In this document: positions 1 to 7,866 of the stretch, in pieces
Layout: each line of letters opens with the position of its first letter
Numbering within the stretch: the stretch's first letter is position 1
Assembly (NCBI RefSeq): GCF_021730435.1
Contig: NZ_JABWGX010000027.1
Span: 1-63,397, forward strand
DNA length: 63,397 bases
Direction: 5' to 3'
From: Xanthobacter agilis
GTDB lineage: Bacteria > Pseudomonadota > Alphaproteobacteria > Rhizobiales > Xanthobacteraceae
Made by a program: the position numbers and the translations under genes
Notes under the pieces: generated by a model
Told to the model about the DNA's origin: nothing
The model's database searches: none
What the model saw: the letters and a program-made list of their open reading frames with translations, nothing else

Positions 1-378
1 AGCCGGGCTCGTGGGCCAAGGCCGCCCCCTTGTTGGGACATACGAGAAAGCCCGGCAAGATCGAACGAAGATCCCAGACGCAGCGGAAGACACGGGCGGA
101 GCTGAGGGAAGGAAAATCCTTCTCTTTTGACTGTCATCTTTGGAATGGAACGCGCGAGGCAAGCCACTTATACGTCGTTTTGAAAAGTAAACATCAAATT
201 CACGCTCCATCCGGGGTTCGCGGGCGCGGTATCGTCCCGCAGCCGGGACGGGGATGCCTACCGGGCCCCGGCGGCGTGCCGTCGGGGCCGGGTGAGGTGG
301 CGACACACCGGCGTCCGCCCCGTTCTCCGGAAGCGAGCGGGGGCGCCCCGCAAGTGGCCCAGGCAACAGGGAATGCAC

Positions 379-1833
379 ATGACAAAGCCGAAAAAGCGCA
401 TCATTCTCAACGCATTCGACATGACCTGCGTCGGCCATCAGGCCGCGGGCACATGGCGCCATCCGTCCAGCCAGGCCTCGCGCTACAACGACATCGAATA
501 TTGGACCAACCTCGCGCTGGAGCTGGAGCGGGGCGCGTTCGACGCCCTTTTCATCGCCGATGTCGTGGGCGTCTATGATGTGTATCGCGGCTCCGCCGAA
601 GCCGCGCTCCAGGACGCCGCCCAGGTACCGGTAAACGATCCTTTCGGCGCGATCTCCGCCATGGCCGCGGTGACGAAGAATGTCGGCTTCGGCGTGACCG
701 CCGCCGTGACCTTCGAGCACCCCTATCTTCTGGCGCGCCGCCTCTCGACCCTCGACCACCTCACCAAGGGCCGCGTGGCCTGGAACGTGGTGTCATCCTA
801 TCTCGACTCCGCGGCCCGCAACATCGGCATGGATCGCCAGATCGAGCATGACGCGCGCTACGATCTGGCCGACGAATACATGGAAGTTCTGTACAAGCTG
901 TGGGAAGGCAGCTGGGAGGACGGGGCCGTTCTGCGCGACAAGGAGAAGGGCATTTTCACCGACGCCTCCAAGGTCCATCCCATTCAGCACGACGGCAAAT
1001 ACTTCAATGTCCCCGGCTTCCATCTGTGCGAGCCCTCGCCCCAGCGCACGCCGGTGATTTTCCAGGCCGGCGCCTCCGCGCGCGGCCGTCGCTTCGCCGC
1101 GCGCCATGCCGAGGCGATGTTCGTGCTGGCCACCGCGCCGGAAACCGCGCGCAAGCTGACCGATCAGATCCGCGCCGAGGTGGCGGCGGCGGGCCGCGAG
1201 CCCGACTCCTTGAAGATCTTCACCCTCCTCACCGTCATCACCGGCCCGACCGACGAGGCGGCGCAGCGCAAGTATGAGGAATATCTCTCCTACGCCAGCC
1301 CCGAGGGGGCGCTCGCCCTCTACGGCGGCTGGACCGGGCTCGATTTCTCTTCGCTCGATCCGGATACGCCGCTCACGGCGGTGGAAAACGACAGCCTGCG
1401 CACGACCCTCGAATCTCTGGCCGCCGACGGCGAGGCCTGGACCGTGCGCGAGGTGATCCAGCGACGGTCCATCGGCGGGCTCGGGCCGGTGCTTGTGGGC
1501 GGACCCAAGAAGGTGGCCGACGAGCTGGAGCGCTGGGTGGACGAAGGGGGCGTGGACGGCTTCAACCTCGCTTATGCGATCACGCCGGCCTCGACCACGG
1601 ACTTCATCGATTTCGTTGTGCCCGAGTTGCGCAAGCGCGGTCGCGCGCAGAGCGGTTACGCGCCGGGCACGCTGCGCGAGAAGCTGCTGGGGGACGAGGG
1701 AGGTCGGGTGCGCACCAGCCACCCCGCCGCGCAATGGGGCCCCTATTATGTCGGCCGCGAGAGCGTGGCGGCTTCGAGCCGCGGCCAGCCCTTCACCGCG
1801 CCGGCGAAAGACCGTCGCGACGCGGCCGAGTAA
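379..1833 (+). CDS. LLM-class flavin-dependent monooxygenase (NtaA/SnaA/DszA type)
   Basis: This 484-residue protein resembles the two-component, reduced-FMN-using monooxygenases of the bacterial luciferase superfamily (nitrilotriacetate, pristinamycin and dibenzothiophene-sulfone monooxygenases). The N-terminus shows the family pattern ILNAFDMTCVGHQAAGTW, followed by the conserved blocks TFEHPYLLARRLSTLDHL, GRVAWNVVSSYLDSAARNIG and QAGASARGRRFAARHAEA. The length is normal for the NtaA group. I chose the ATG preceded by ACAGGGA; another ATG lies six bases upstream, and a longer reading back to 292 has no family-like sequence. The substrate cannot be told from sequence. A matching flavin reductase is not next to it, so it must draw reduced flavin from elsewhere. 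The family is clear, the physiological role is unknown. Confidence 0.88.
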   Translation: MTKPKKRIILNAFDMTCVGHQAAGTWRHPSSQASRYNDIEYWTNLALELERGAFDALFIADVVGVYDVYRGSAEAALQDAAQVPVNDPFGAISAMAAVTKNVGFGVTAAVTFEHPYLLARRLSTLDHLTKGRVAWNVVSSYLDSAARNIGMDRQIEHDARYDLADEYMEVLYKLWEGSWEDGAVLRDKEKGIFTDASKVHPIQHDGKYFNVPGFHLCEPSPQRTPVIFQAGASARGRRFAARHAEAMFVLATAPETARKLTDQIRAEVAAAGREPDSLKIFTLLTVITGPTDEAAQRKYEEYLSYASPEGALALYGGWTGLDFSSLDPDTPLTAVENDSLRTTLESLAADGEAWTVREVIQRRSIGGLGPVLVGGPKKVADELERWVDEGGVDGFNLAYAITPASTTDFIDFVVPELRKRGRAQSGYAPGTLREKLLGDEGGRVRTSHPAAQWGPYYVGRESVAASSRGQPFTAPAKDRRDAAE

Positions 1834-1871
1834 GCCGCGCGATACCCCCGGCCCCGCTCAAGGGCGAACCT

Positions 1872-1924
1872 ATGCGATCGGCCCGCCCGCGATGCCCCCG
1901 GCGACGTGGGCGGGCCGATCGCAT
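1872..1924. repeat. Long inverted repeat between convergent genes, possible terminator
   Basis: Two 19-base arms (1872-1890 and 1906-1924) match except for one G-U wobble, around a 15-base loop. It lies 38 bases after the monooxygenase stop and before the convergent lrp-type gene. There is no T-tract on either side, so it is either a rho-independent-like structure without a T-run or an intergenic palindromic repeat. Confidence 0.6.
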
Positions 1925-2075
1925 GTGGGGATGGAATGTGCGCGCCCTTGAGCCCCTGCCTCCGCTCCGCAGCCGGGTCAGAGGACGCATTATGCCCCCG
2001 CCCGACAGCGACGCCCCCCTTCGGCCCCTTAAGACGGACCTCAGGCCCGCGCGTCTCAAGCGACCTTCGCGGCCG

Positions 2076-2558
2076 CTAGCGCCGTGCGCAGTTGCGGGTC
2101 TCGAGGGGATAGGCGGTGGTGAACTTCATCCGCTCCATGGCGAAATGGGACGTTACATTGCGCAGCGGCAAGGCTTCGGTGAGCCGGCGATAGAAATGAT
2201 CGAAGGCGGGCATGTCCGGCATCGCCACGCGCAGCAAATAATCCATCTCCCCCGCCATGCGGTAGACTTCCAACACCTCGGGCATGCCGGCAACGACCCG
2301 CATGAAGCTCTCGCGCCATTCGGTCGTGTGGTCCGGTGCTTCGACCGCGACAAAAACCGCGAGGCCGAGCCCGAGCTTTTCCGGATCGGCGATCGCCACG
2401 CGCTGGATCAGCACCCCCGACGCCTCAAGCTTCTGGATGCGCTTCCAGCACGGTGTCTGCGAGAGACCCACCTTGTCAGCGACCTGCGCCACGGTCTGCG
2501 TCGCATCGCGCATCAGCTCAGCAACGATCTTGAGGTCGATCTGATCGAGGCCACTCAT
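2076..2558 (-). CDS. Lrp/AsnC family transcriptional regulator
   Basis: This 160-residue protein has the standard Lrp layout. An N-terminal winged helix-turn-helix (about residues 4-55, with the motif LSQTPCWKRIQKLEASGVI-like) is followed by a RAM/AsnC ligand-binding domain (about 65-150). The motifs EVYRMAGEMDYLLRVAMPDM and the tail LPLRNVTSHFAMERMKFTTAYPL are typical. Lrp-family proteins bind DNA as dimers or octamers and sense amino acids. It faces the monooxygenase gene tail to tail. An 11-base-arm inverted repeat sits about 56 bases upstream of its start, which fits autoregulation. No adjacent metabolic gene indicates the effector. Confidence 0.92.
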   Translation of the reverse strand: MSGLDQIDLKIVAELMRDATQTVAQVADKVGLSQTPCWKRIQKLEASGVLIQRVAIADPEKLGLGLAVFVAVEAPDHTTEWRESFMRVVAGMPEVLEVYRMAGEMDYLLRVAMPDMPAFDHFYRRLTEALPLRNVTSHFAMERMKFTTAYPLETRNCARR

Positions 2559-2613
2559 CGATTTTCTCCGGCGTCGGCCAAACGGTGGGTGCGTGAAAAA
2601 TATAACCTAATCC

Positions 2614-2640
2614 ATGGTTTTTATAGAAAATAAAATCCAT
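2614..2640 (-). promoter_or_regulatory. Inverted repeat upstream of the Lrp-type gene (candidate Lrp operator)
   Basis: ATGGTTTTTAT and ATAAAATCCAT form arms that match at 10 of 11 positions around the 5-base spacer AGAAA. The site lies in the only strongly AT-rich patch of this area, directly upstream of the lrp-type start. Its size and AT-rich centre fit an Lrp-type dimer site; the binding partner is inferred. Confidence 0.5.
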
Positions 2641-3116
2641 AAGCGAGCCTCTTTTCGCGCCGGCCGCTGCAAATGGGGAACGCGCCTTGTCGGCACACAT
2701 TTTTGCCTCGCCCACAGAGGGCGCCACCCACGCCCACGAGACGCCAGGCAGCGACCGAGCCAAATCAAGGGAAAGGCCCAAGAGCCCATGACACCACCGC
2801 CGGCCGCCGCACCGATCGGCGGTCCGGATCGCAGGTCATGGCGCCGTCACGGCGAACGTGGGGTCACGGCGCGGGACGCGGGACGCGAGGTCCGGCGCGC
2901 GGGGCGTCCGCCGCGGCCGTGAGGCAGGTTGTCCACACCGCCGCGGCGGGAAGAGAGGTCATCCGCCCTGTTCGGCCCGGTGCGGGCCCACGCCGATGGG
3001 GCGCGGACGCGCCGCAGCCCTCGGGTCAGGCCTGACGCGGCATCATGCCACCGGCATCTGTCCTCGACCGGTGCCGAGTGGCGACGCTGTAGGGAGGCGC
3101 AAGCGCCCGCCCGCTT
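2641..3116. other. Intergenic stretch without a supported gene
   Basis: I see no open frame here with recognisable protein sequence. The frames that stay open are GC-driven, arginine- and proline-rich, and lack ribosome binding sites. No RNA gene was recognised. Confidence 0.5.
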
Positions 3117-3156
3117 GACCGAAGACCTCTTGCGTCAAATACGGGGGCCTTCGGTC
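3117..3156 (-). terminator. Hairpin downstream of the ptsN-like gene
   Basis: GACCGAAG (3117-3124) and CTTCGGTC (3149-3156) form an 8-base stem around a 24-base loop just after the stop of the ptsN-like gene, the last gene of the kdp run. There is no T-tract, so termination is only a possibility. Confidence 0.3.
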
Positions 3157-3161
3157 TCGCA

Positions 3162-3629
3162 TCATGCGGCCGGCTTTTCCGCCAGCGCCTCGAAGATATG
3201 CCGCGCGTCCTTGGCACCCCGGATCGCCTCCAGCACGCCGAGAGACCGCAGCCCCCGCGCGATGCAGGCGAGCACGTTCAGGTGCGCCTTGGTGCTGTCG
3301 TCCGGAATGAGAAGGACGAACACGATATTCACTGGGATGTCGTCGATGGCGTCGAAGGCGACATCCCCGGCCAGCCGGGCCAGCATCCCGAAGGGCTGCT
3401 TCAGGTCCCGGATGCGGGCGTGCGGAATGGCCAGACCGCCGCCGATGCCGGTCGACCCGAGCCGCTCGCGCGCATGGAGGGCATCGAAGATGACATTTGC
3501 ATCAAGGCCCAGCTGGCGGCCCGCCGCGTCGGACAAGCGCCTCAAAACTTGAACCTTCGACGACGAGGGCAGGTCGATGAACACGTTCTCCGGTTGGAGA
3601 AAGTCGGAAATCTGCATGAATTCGTTCAT
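3162..3629 (-). CDS. ptsN: PTS IIA-Ntr-like (PtsN) regulatory protein linked to kdp
   Basis: This 155-residue protein is a complete EIIA domain of the nitrogen-PTS type. The phosphorylatable histidine is His70 in the motif GGGLAIPHARI, and the flanking blocks ALHARERLGSTGIGGGL and NVLACIARGLRS are family-typical. IIA-Ntr proteins are signalling rather than sugar-transport subunits. In Escherichia coli the unphosphorylated form is reported to bind KdpD and raise kdp expression. The gene starts 45 bases after kdpE on the same strand, so it is probably the last gene of the kdp operon. It is likely a paralogue of the usual rpoN-linked ptsN. A second ATG at 3617 is possible; neither has a strong ribosome binding site. 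Confidence 0.9.
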   Translation of the reverse strand: MNEFMQISDFLQPENVFIDLPSSSKVQVLRRLSDAAGRQLGLDANVIFDALHARERLGSTGIGGGLAIPHARIRDLKQPFGMLARLAGDVAFDAIDDIPVNIVFVLLIPDDSTKAHLNVLACIARGLRSLGVLEAIRGAKDARHIFEALAEKPAA

Positions 3630-3674
3630 TTCATTCGCGCGGGCCGGAACGGGTGGGCAAGCCAGGTAGGCGGA

Positions 3675-4370
3675 TCACCCGTCCGCCTCGCGCAGGCGAT
3701 AGCCGACGCCGGTTTCCGTCATGATGTACTGCGGCTGGTCCGGACTTTTTTCGATCTTCTGCCGGAGCTGACGCACGTAAACGCGCAGATACTGCACATC
3801 CGCCGTCTCGCCCCAGACCTGGCTGAGCAGGTGATGATGGGTGATGACCTTGCCGGCGTGCTGCACCAGCACCCGCAAAATGTCGTATTCCTTGGGGGAC
3901 AGCTTCACGTCTTGGCCCTCGACCTTCACGATCCGCTTCACGAGATCGACGGTCAGGCCGCCGGTCTGGAACACCGGCTTCTCCCCCTGCCTTTGAAACC
4001 GATGGCGCAGGGCGACCCGGATGCGGGCCACCAGCTCCTTCATGCCGAACGGCTTCGTCACATAATCGTCGGCGCCCAATTCGAGTGCTTTCACGATTCC
4101 GGTCTCATCGGTGCGGCTTGAGAGAATGATGACGGGGACCTCCGCGCCCTCGGCCCGCCATTTCTCCAACAGGTCGTGTCCGGGAAGATCGGGGAGGCCG
4201 AGGTCGAGCAGGATCAGGTCCGGCCGATCCGTCTTGACGCACGCCGCCGCCTCCTTGGCGTTGGCGGCCTCGGAGATGGCGAAGCCCTCGGCCACCAGCC
4301 CGACGCGCAGCAGCTTGCGAATGGGCGGCTCGTCGTCAACGAGCAGAATCCTCACCGTCGAAACCGTCAT
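3675..4370 (-). CDS. kdpE: KdpE response regulator
   Basis: This is a 231-residue OmpR/PhoB-type response regulator. The receiver domain (1-120) carries the acidic pair Asp12-Asp13, the phosphoacceptor Asp56 in LILLDLGLPDLPG, and the KPF lysine near residue 108. The C-terminal winged helix (about 130-228) contains LSPKEYDILRVLVQHAGKV and ETGVGYRL. It is the partner of KdpD and would activate the kdp structural genes under potassium limitation. Its ATG overlaps the kdpD stop by four bases (ATGA), indicating translational coupling. Confidence 0.96.
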   Translation of the reverse strand: MTVSTVRILLVDDEPPIRKLLRVGLVAEGFAISEAANAKEAAACVKTDRPDLILLDLGLPDLPGHDLLEKWRAEGAEVPVIILSSRTDETGIVKALELGADDYVTKPFGMKELVARIRVALRHRFQRQGEKPVFQTGGLTVDLVKRIVKVEGQDVKLSPKEYDILRVLVQHAGKVITHHHLLSQVWGETADVQYLRVYVRQLRQKIEKSPDQPQYIMTETGVGYRLREADG

Positions 4371-7075
4371 GGCTGGTGGTCCAGGTTTGGCGTGTCGGCC
4401 GGGATCGGCATGCGGATCGTGAAGACAGCCCCGCTGCGATCCGGCCGGTTCTCCACCGATATGGTGCCGCCCATCGCCTCGATGAAGCCCCGGCAGATGG
4501 AAAGTCCAAGTCCGGTGCCGGCGCGCACATGATCCCCCTTGCGCACCCGGTAGAAGGTGTCGAACACCCGCTCCAGATCAGAGCCGGGAATGCCGGAGCC
4601 TTCATCGGTCACCTGGAATGCGAGGGTCTTGCCCTCCTCCCGCCCCCCGATGCGCACCGTCGAGCCGGCGGGCGCATATTTCGCCGCATTGTCCAGAAGG
4701 TTGAACAGCACCTGCTCGAACAGCACCGCATCGACCCTCAGCATGGGCAGGTCGGCCGGAATGTCCACCTCGATCGTGTGCCGCGCCAGGATCTTGGAGG
4801 CCCGGCGCAGGGCCGCGCCGACGATGTCGCCGGCGAAGTAAAAAGACACATTTGGCTGCATCGCCCCCGTTTCGAGACGCGTCATGTCGAGCAGGTTGGC
4901 GATGAAGCGGTTGAGCCGCTCCGCCTCGTCGATCACGGTGGCGAGGAGATCGACCCGGTCGGGCTCGGACATGGAGCCGGCGTAATCCCGCAAGGTCCCC
5001 GCGGCGCCGAGGATCGCCGACAGCGGCGTCTTGAGGTCGTGCGAGATGGAGGTCAGCAAGGCCGAGCGCAGCCGGTCGGTCTCCGCCGCGCGCTTGGCAT
5101 GGTCGATGTCGGCCACGAGCTGAATGCGCTCGATGGCAAGGGCCGCCTGATCCGCGAGGGCGTCGAACAGGCGTTGCTGCTCGGGGGTCAGCAACGGCCC
5201 CTGCCGGTCATTGTCGAGGCCGACGACACCGAGCGCGGCCCGGCTCGATTTCAACGGCAGATAGAGGCGCTTGGCGCCGGGCAGCGTATCGGCGCCACGG
5301 CCCGCCGCGTGATCGTGCGCGAACGCCCAGCGGGCGGCGGCGATGTCGGCCTCCACCAGGGTGTCGTCCGGCGGGTAGCCCGCCTTCACCGCGAGCCCGT
5401 CGCCCTCCGGCAGGAGGATCACCACCCGCACCTTCAGCATCAAGGCGATCTGGTGAGCGGTGGCCCACAGCACGTCATCAAGGGTGCCGGCGCCGGCGAG
5501 CTTCTTCGAGAAAAGGTAGAGATCCTCCGTGGTGCGGGCGCGCTGGCGGGCCGCCTCCGCCTGCCGCTGCACGCGGGCCATCAGGTTGCTCGCCGTCACC
5601 GCGACCACCAGGAAGAACACGAGAGCAAGGACGCTTTCCGGATCCTGAATGGTAAGGGTGTAACGCGGCTCCAGGAAAAAATAGTTGAAGGCCAGCGCGC
5701 TGAGAAAGCAGGCATATAGCGCCGGCCATAGCCCCGCCGTCACCGCCGCGCCGAGCACCCCCATGAGGAAGACGAGCGCGAGATTGCGCACGTCGAGCAC
5801 CCGGTCGAGCACGGCGCTGACCCCCAGCGCTCCGCCCACGAAGAGCGTGGCGATCAGATAGGGCCACATGTGGATGGGCTGTCGGACCGCCGCGGCTTTC
5901 ACCCCACGCGCCGGGGCGCCGTGCTCGCGCTCGGCGCCCGAGATGACGTGCACGCTCATGTCACCGGCGCGGCGGATGAGGTCATGGGACACGGAGCCGG
6001 TGAGCCATTCCCGCCACCGTGGCTGGCCCGGACTGCCGACCACGAGGTGAGTGAAATTGTTGGCCGCGGCATAGCGCAGAATGTCGTTCGCCACCTCCTG
6101 GCCGGGGATGGTGACCGCCTCCGCCCCGAGCTGCTCGGCGAGGCGCAGATGCGCCGCGAGGCGGTCCTTGTCCGCCTCGGGACGCGCGGCATCGCGCGAG
6201 GTTTCCACATGCAGCGCCGCCCAGGGCGCGCGCAGGCGGTCCGCCTGGCGCCGCGCATAGCGCACGAGGGCGCTGCCGCGCGCTTCCTCGTTCAGGCACA
6301 CCAGCACCCGTTCGCCCGCCGCCCAGGGGCCGGAAATAGCATGGGCCTGCATGTGGCTGACGAGCTGCTCATCCACCCGTTGCGCGGTGCGGCGCAGGGC
6401 GAGCTCACGCAGTGCCGTGAGATTGCCGGGAGAAAAATAATTCTCGATCGCCCGCCGCGCCGTCTTCGGCATGTAGACCTTGCCGTCGTTCAGGCGCTTG
6501 ATGAGATCATCCGGCGTCAGGTCGATCAGCTCGACGTCATCGGCCCGGTCGATGATGGAATCCGGCACCGTCTCACGCACGCGGATGCGGGTGATCTGCG
6601 CCACCACGTCGTTGAGGCTCTCCACATGCTGAATATTCAGCGTGGTATAGACGTCGATGCCGCGCGCAAGCAGTTCCTCCACGTCCAGATACCGCTTGGG
6701 ATGGCGGCTGCCCTCGGCATTGGTGTGGGCCAGCTCATCCACCAGCACCATGGTGGGCTGCCGGGCGAGAATGGCGTCGAGGTCCATCTCGTCGAGCACG
6801 CGGCCCTTATATTCCACCTTGTGGCGGGGAATGATCTCGAAGCCCTCCACCAGGGCCTCGGTCTCCTTGCGGCCGTGGGTCTCCACCACGCCGATCACCA
6901 CATCCATCCCGTCGCTCAGGCGGGCGCGGCCGGACATCAGCATTTCAAAGGTCTTGCCCACCCCCGGCGCGGCGCCGAGGAAGATCTTCAGCCGGCCACG
7001 GGTCTCCCGCTCCGCGCTTTCCAGCAGGGCGTCGGGCGAGGGGCGCGCCACCCCGTCGCGCATGTCGTCAGCCAT
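4367..7075 (-). CDS. kdpD: KdpD osmosensitive K+-channel histidine kinase
   Basis: This 902-residue membrane sensor kinase has the full KdpD architecture. The N-terminal KdpD domain holds a Walker A-like GAAPGVGKT at 34-42, followed by a universal-stress-protein-like domain (about 245-375). Four transmembrane helices (DUF4118, about 405-500) and a GAF-like region come next. The dimerisation helix contains His679 in SISHDLKTPLSAILG, and the ATPase domain has LLDNAAKYAP and GTGLGLSICRGF. It senses low potassium or turgor and phosphorylates KdpE. The gene is followed by kdpE with a four-base overlap, and kdpC precedes it by 52 bases. Confidence 0.97.
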   Translation of the reverse strand: MADDMRDGVARPSPDALLESAERETRGRLKIFLGAAPGVGKTFEMLMSGRARLSDGMDVVIGVVETHGRKETEALVEGFEIIPRHKVEYKGRVLDEMDLDAILARQPTMVLVDELAHTNAEGSRHPKRYLDVEELLARGIDVYTTLNIQHVESLNDVVAQITRIRVRETVPDSIIDRADDVELIDLTPDDLIKRLNDGKVYMPKTARRAIENYFSPGNLTALRELALRRTAQRVDEQLVSHMQAHAISGPWAAGERVLVCLNEEARGSALVRYARRQADRLRAPWAALHVETSRDAARPEADKDRLAAHLRLAEQLGAEAVTIPGQEVANDILRYAAANNFTHLVVGSPGQPRWREWLTGSVSHDLIRRAGDMSVHVISGAEREHGAPARGVKAAAVRQPIHMWPYLIATLFVGGALGVSAVLDRVLDVRNLALVFLMGVLGAAVTAGLWPALYACFLSALAFNYFFLEPRYTLTIQDPESVLALVFFLVVAVTASNLMARVQRQAEAARQRARTTEDLYLFSKKLAGAGTLDDVLWATAHQIALMLKVRVVILLPEGDGLAVKAGYPPDDTLVEADIAAARWAFAHDHAAGRGADTLPGAKRLYLPLKSSRAALGVVGLDNDRQGPLLTPEQQRLFDALADQAALAIERIQLVADIDHAKRAAETDRLRSALLTSISHDLKTPLSAILGAAGTLRDYAGSMSEPDRVDLLATVIDEAERLNRFIANLLDMTRLETGAMQPNVSFYFAGDIVGAALRRASKILARHTIEVDIPADLPMLRVDAVLFEQVLFNLLDNAAKYAPAGSTVRIGGREEGKTLAFQVTDEGSGIPGSDLERVFDTFYRVRKGDHVRAGTGLGLSICRGFIEAMGGTISVENRPDRSGAVFTIRMPIPADTPNLDHQP

Positions 7076-7127
7076 CCATCATCCCCCGCTGTTCCGCCCC
7101 CCCATATGAGGGGCGGAACTGGAAATT

Positions 7128-7730
7128 TCATCGGCCGATGCCGTCGAGCGCCAGGTTGAGGGCGAGCACATTGACGGTCGGTTCGCCGATGAAGCCGAGC
7201 ACCCGCGGTTCCACCTTGGCGTCCACCACCGCCTTCACCGCCGCCTCGCTGAGGCCACGCGCCTTGGCGACACGCGGCACCTGGAAATAGGCGGCCTCCG
7301 GCGTGATATCCGGATCAAGGCCGCTGCCGGAAGTGGTCACGAGGTCCACGGGCACCGATGCGCCGGGATTTTCCGCTTTCAGCGCCGCCACGTCGGTCTT
7401 GATGCGGTTGATCAAGGCGACATTGGTGGGGCCGAGGTTCGACCCCATGGAGTTCGCGGCGTTGTAGGGCTGCGCCACGCTCTTGGTGGGATCGTTCGGG
7501 TCCGCGCCGGTGGTGGCGGACGGACGGCCGTGGACGTACCGATCGCCGGTGAAGGTCTGGCCGATGAGGGCCGAGCCGATCACCTTGCCGTCTTTCTCGA
7601 TCGGGCTGCCCGACGCCTGATGGGGGAACAGCATCTGGGCGATGCCGGTCATGGCCAGCGGGTAGGCAAGGCCGGTGATGAGCGTGAGCGCCACGATCAT
7701 CACCACGGCGGGACGAAGCTGCTTCAGCAT
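7128..7730 (-). CDS. kdpC: KdpC subunit of the K+-transporting ATPase
   Basis: This 200-residue protein has one N-terminal membrane helix (about 8-30) and a periplasmic domain with the KdpC motifs [48 protein letters not shown]-type and [14 protein letters not shown]. KdpC is the small subunit that stabilises the KdpFABC complex and influences ATP affinity. Unlike the tightly packed neighbours, it is separated from kdpB by about 136 bases, and a dispersed repeat occupies that gap. Confidence 0.96.
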   Translation of the reverse strand: MLKQLRPAVVMIVALTLITGLAYPLAMTGIAQMLFPHQASGSPIEKDGKVIGSALIGQTFTGDRYVHGRPSATTGADPNDPTKSVAQPYNAANSMGSNLGPTNVALINRIKTDVAALKAENPGASVPVDLVTTSGSGLDPDITPEAAYFQVPRVAKARGLSEAAVKAVVDAKVEPRVLGFIGEPTVNVLALNLALDGIGR

Positions 7731-7783
7731 GGGAATGTCCTTCCGATAGGCGGGCCGCGAGGGCGTTTTTGCGTTCGCACCGT

Positions 7784-7850
7784 CTCACGTCATCCGCTCC
7801 AAGTTTTCACATTGACGCATTTTCTTCACGCGAACCGGAATCCAACTCGC
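7784..7850 (-). repeat. 67-base dispersed intergenic repeat, copy 1
   Basis: The kdpB-kdpC gap contains a sequence that, read on the minus strand, aligns without gaps to 29007-29073 on the plus strand. About 57 of 67 positions are identical by eye. The core includes GGTTCGCGTGAAG and GCGGATGACGTGAG. It looks like a family of short intergenic repeats; I recall similar elements in Hyphomicrobiales genomes but could not check. Confidence 0.65.
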
Positions 7851-7866
7851 ATTGAAGATGCTCGCA

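Noticed and set aside
2614-3035. Plus-strand frames between the Lrp-type gene and the ptsN-like gene
   Set aside because: Their products are proline/arginine-rich and unlike known proteins; no ribosome binding site.
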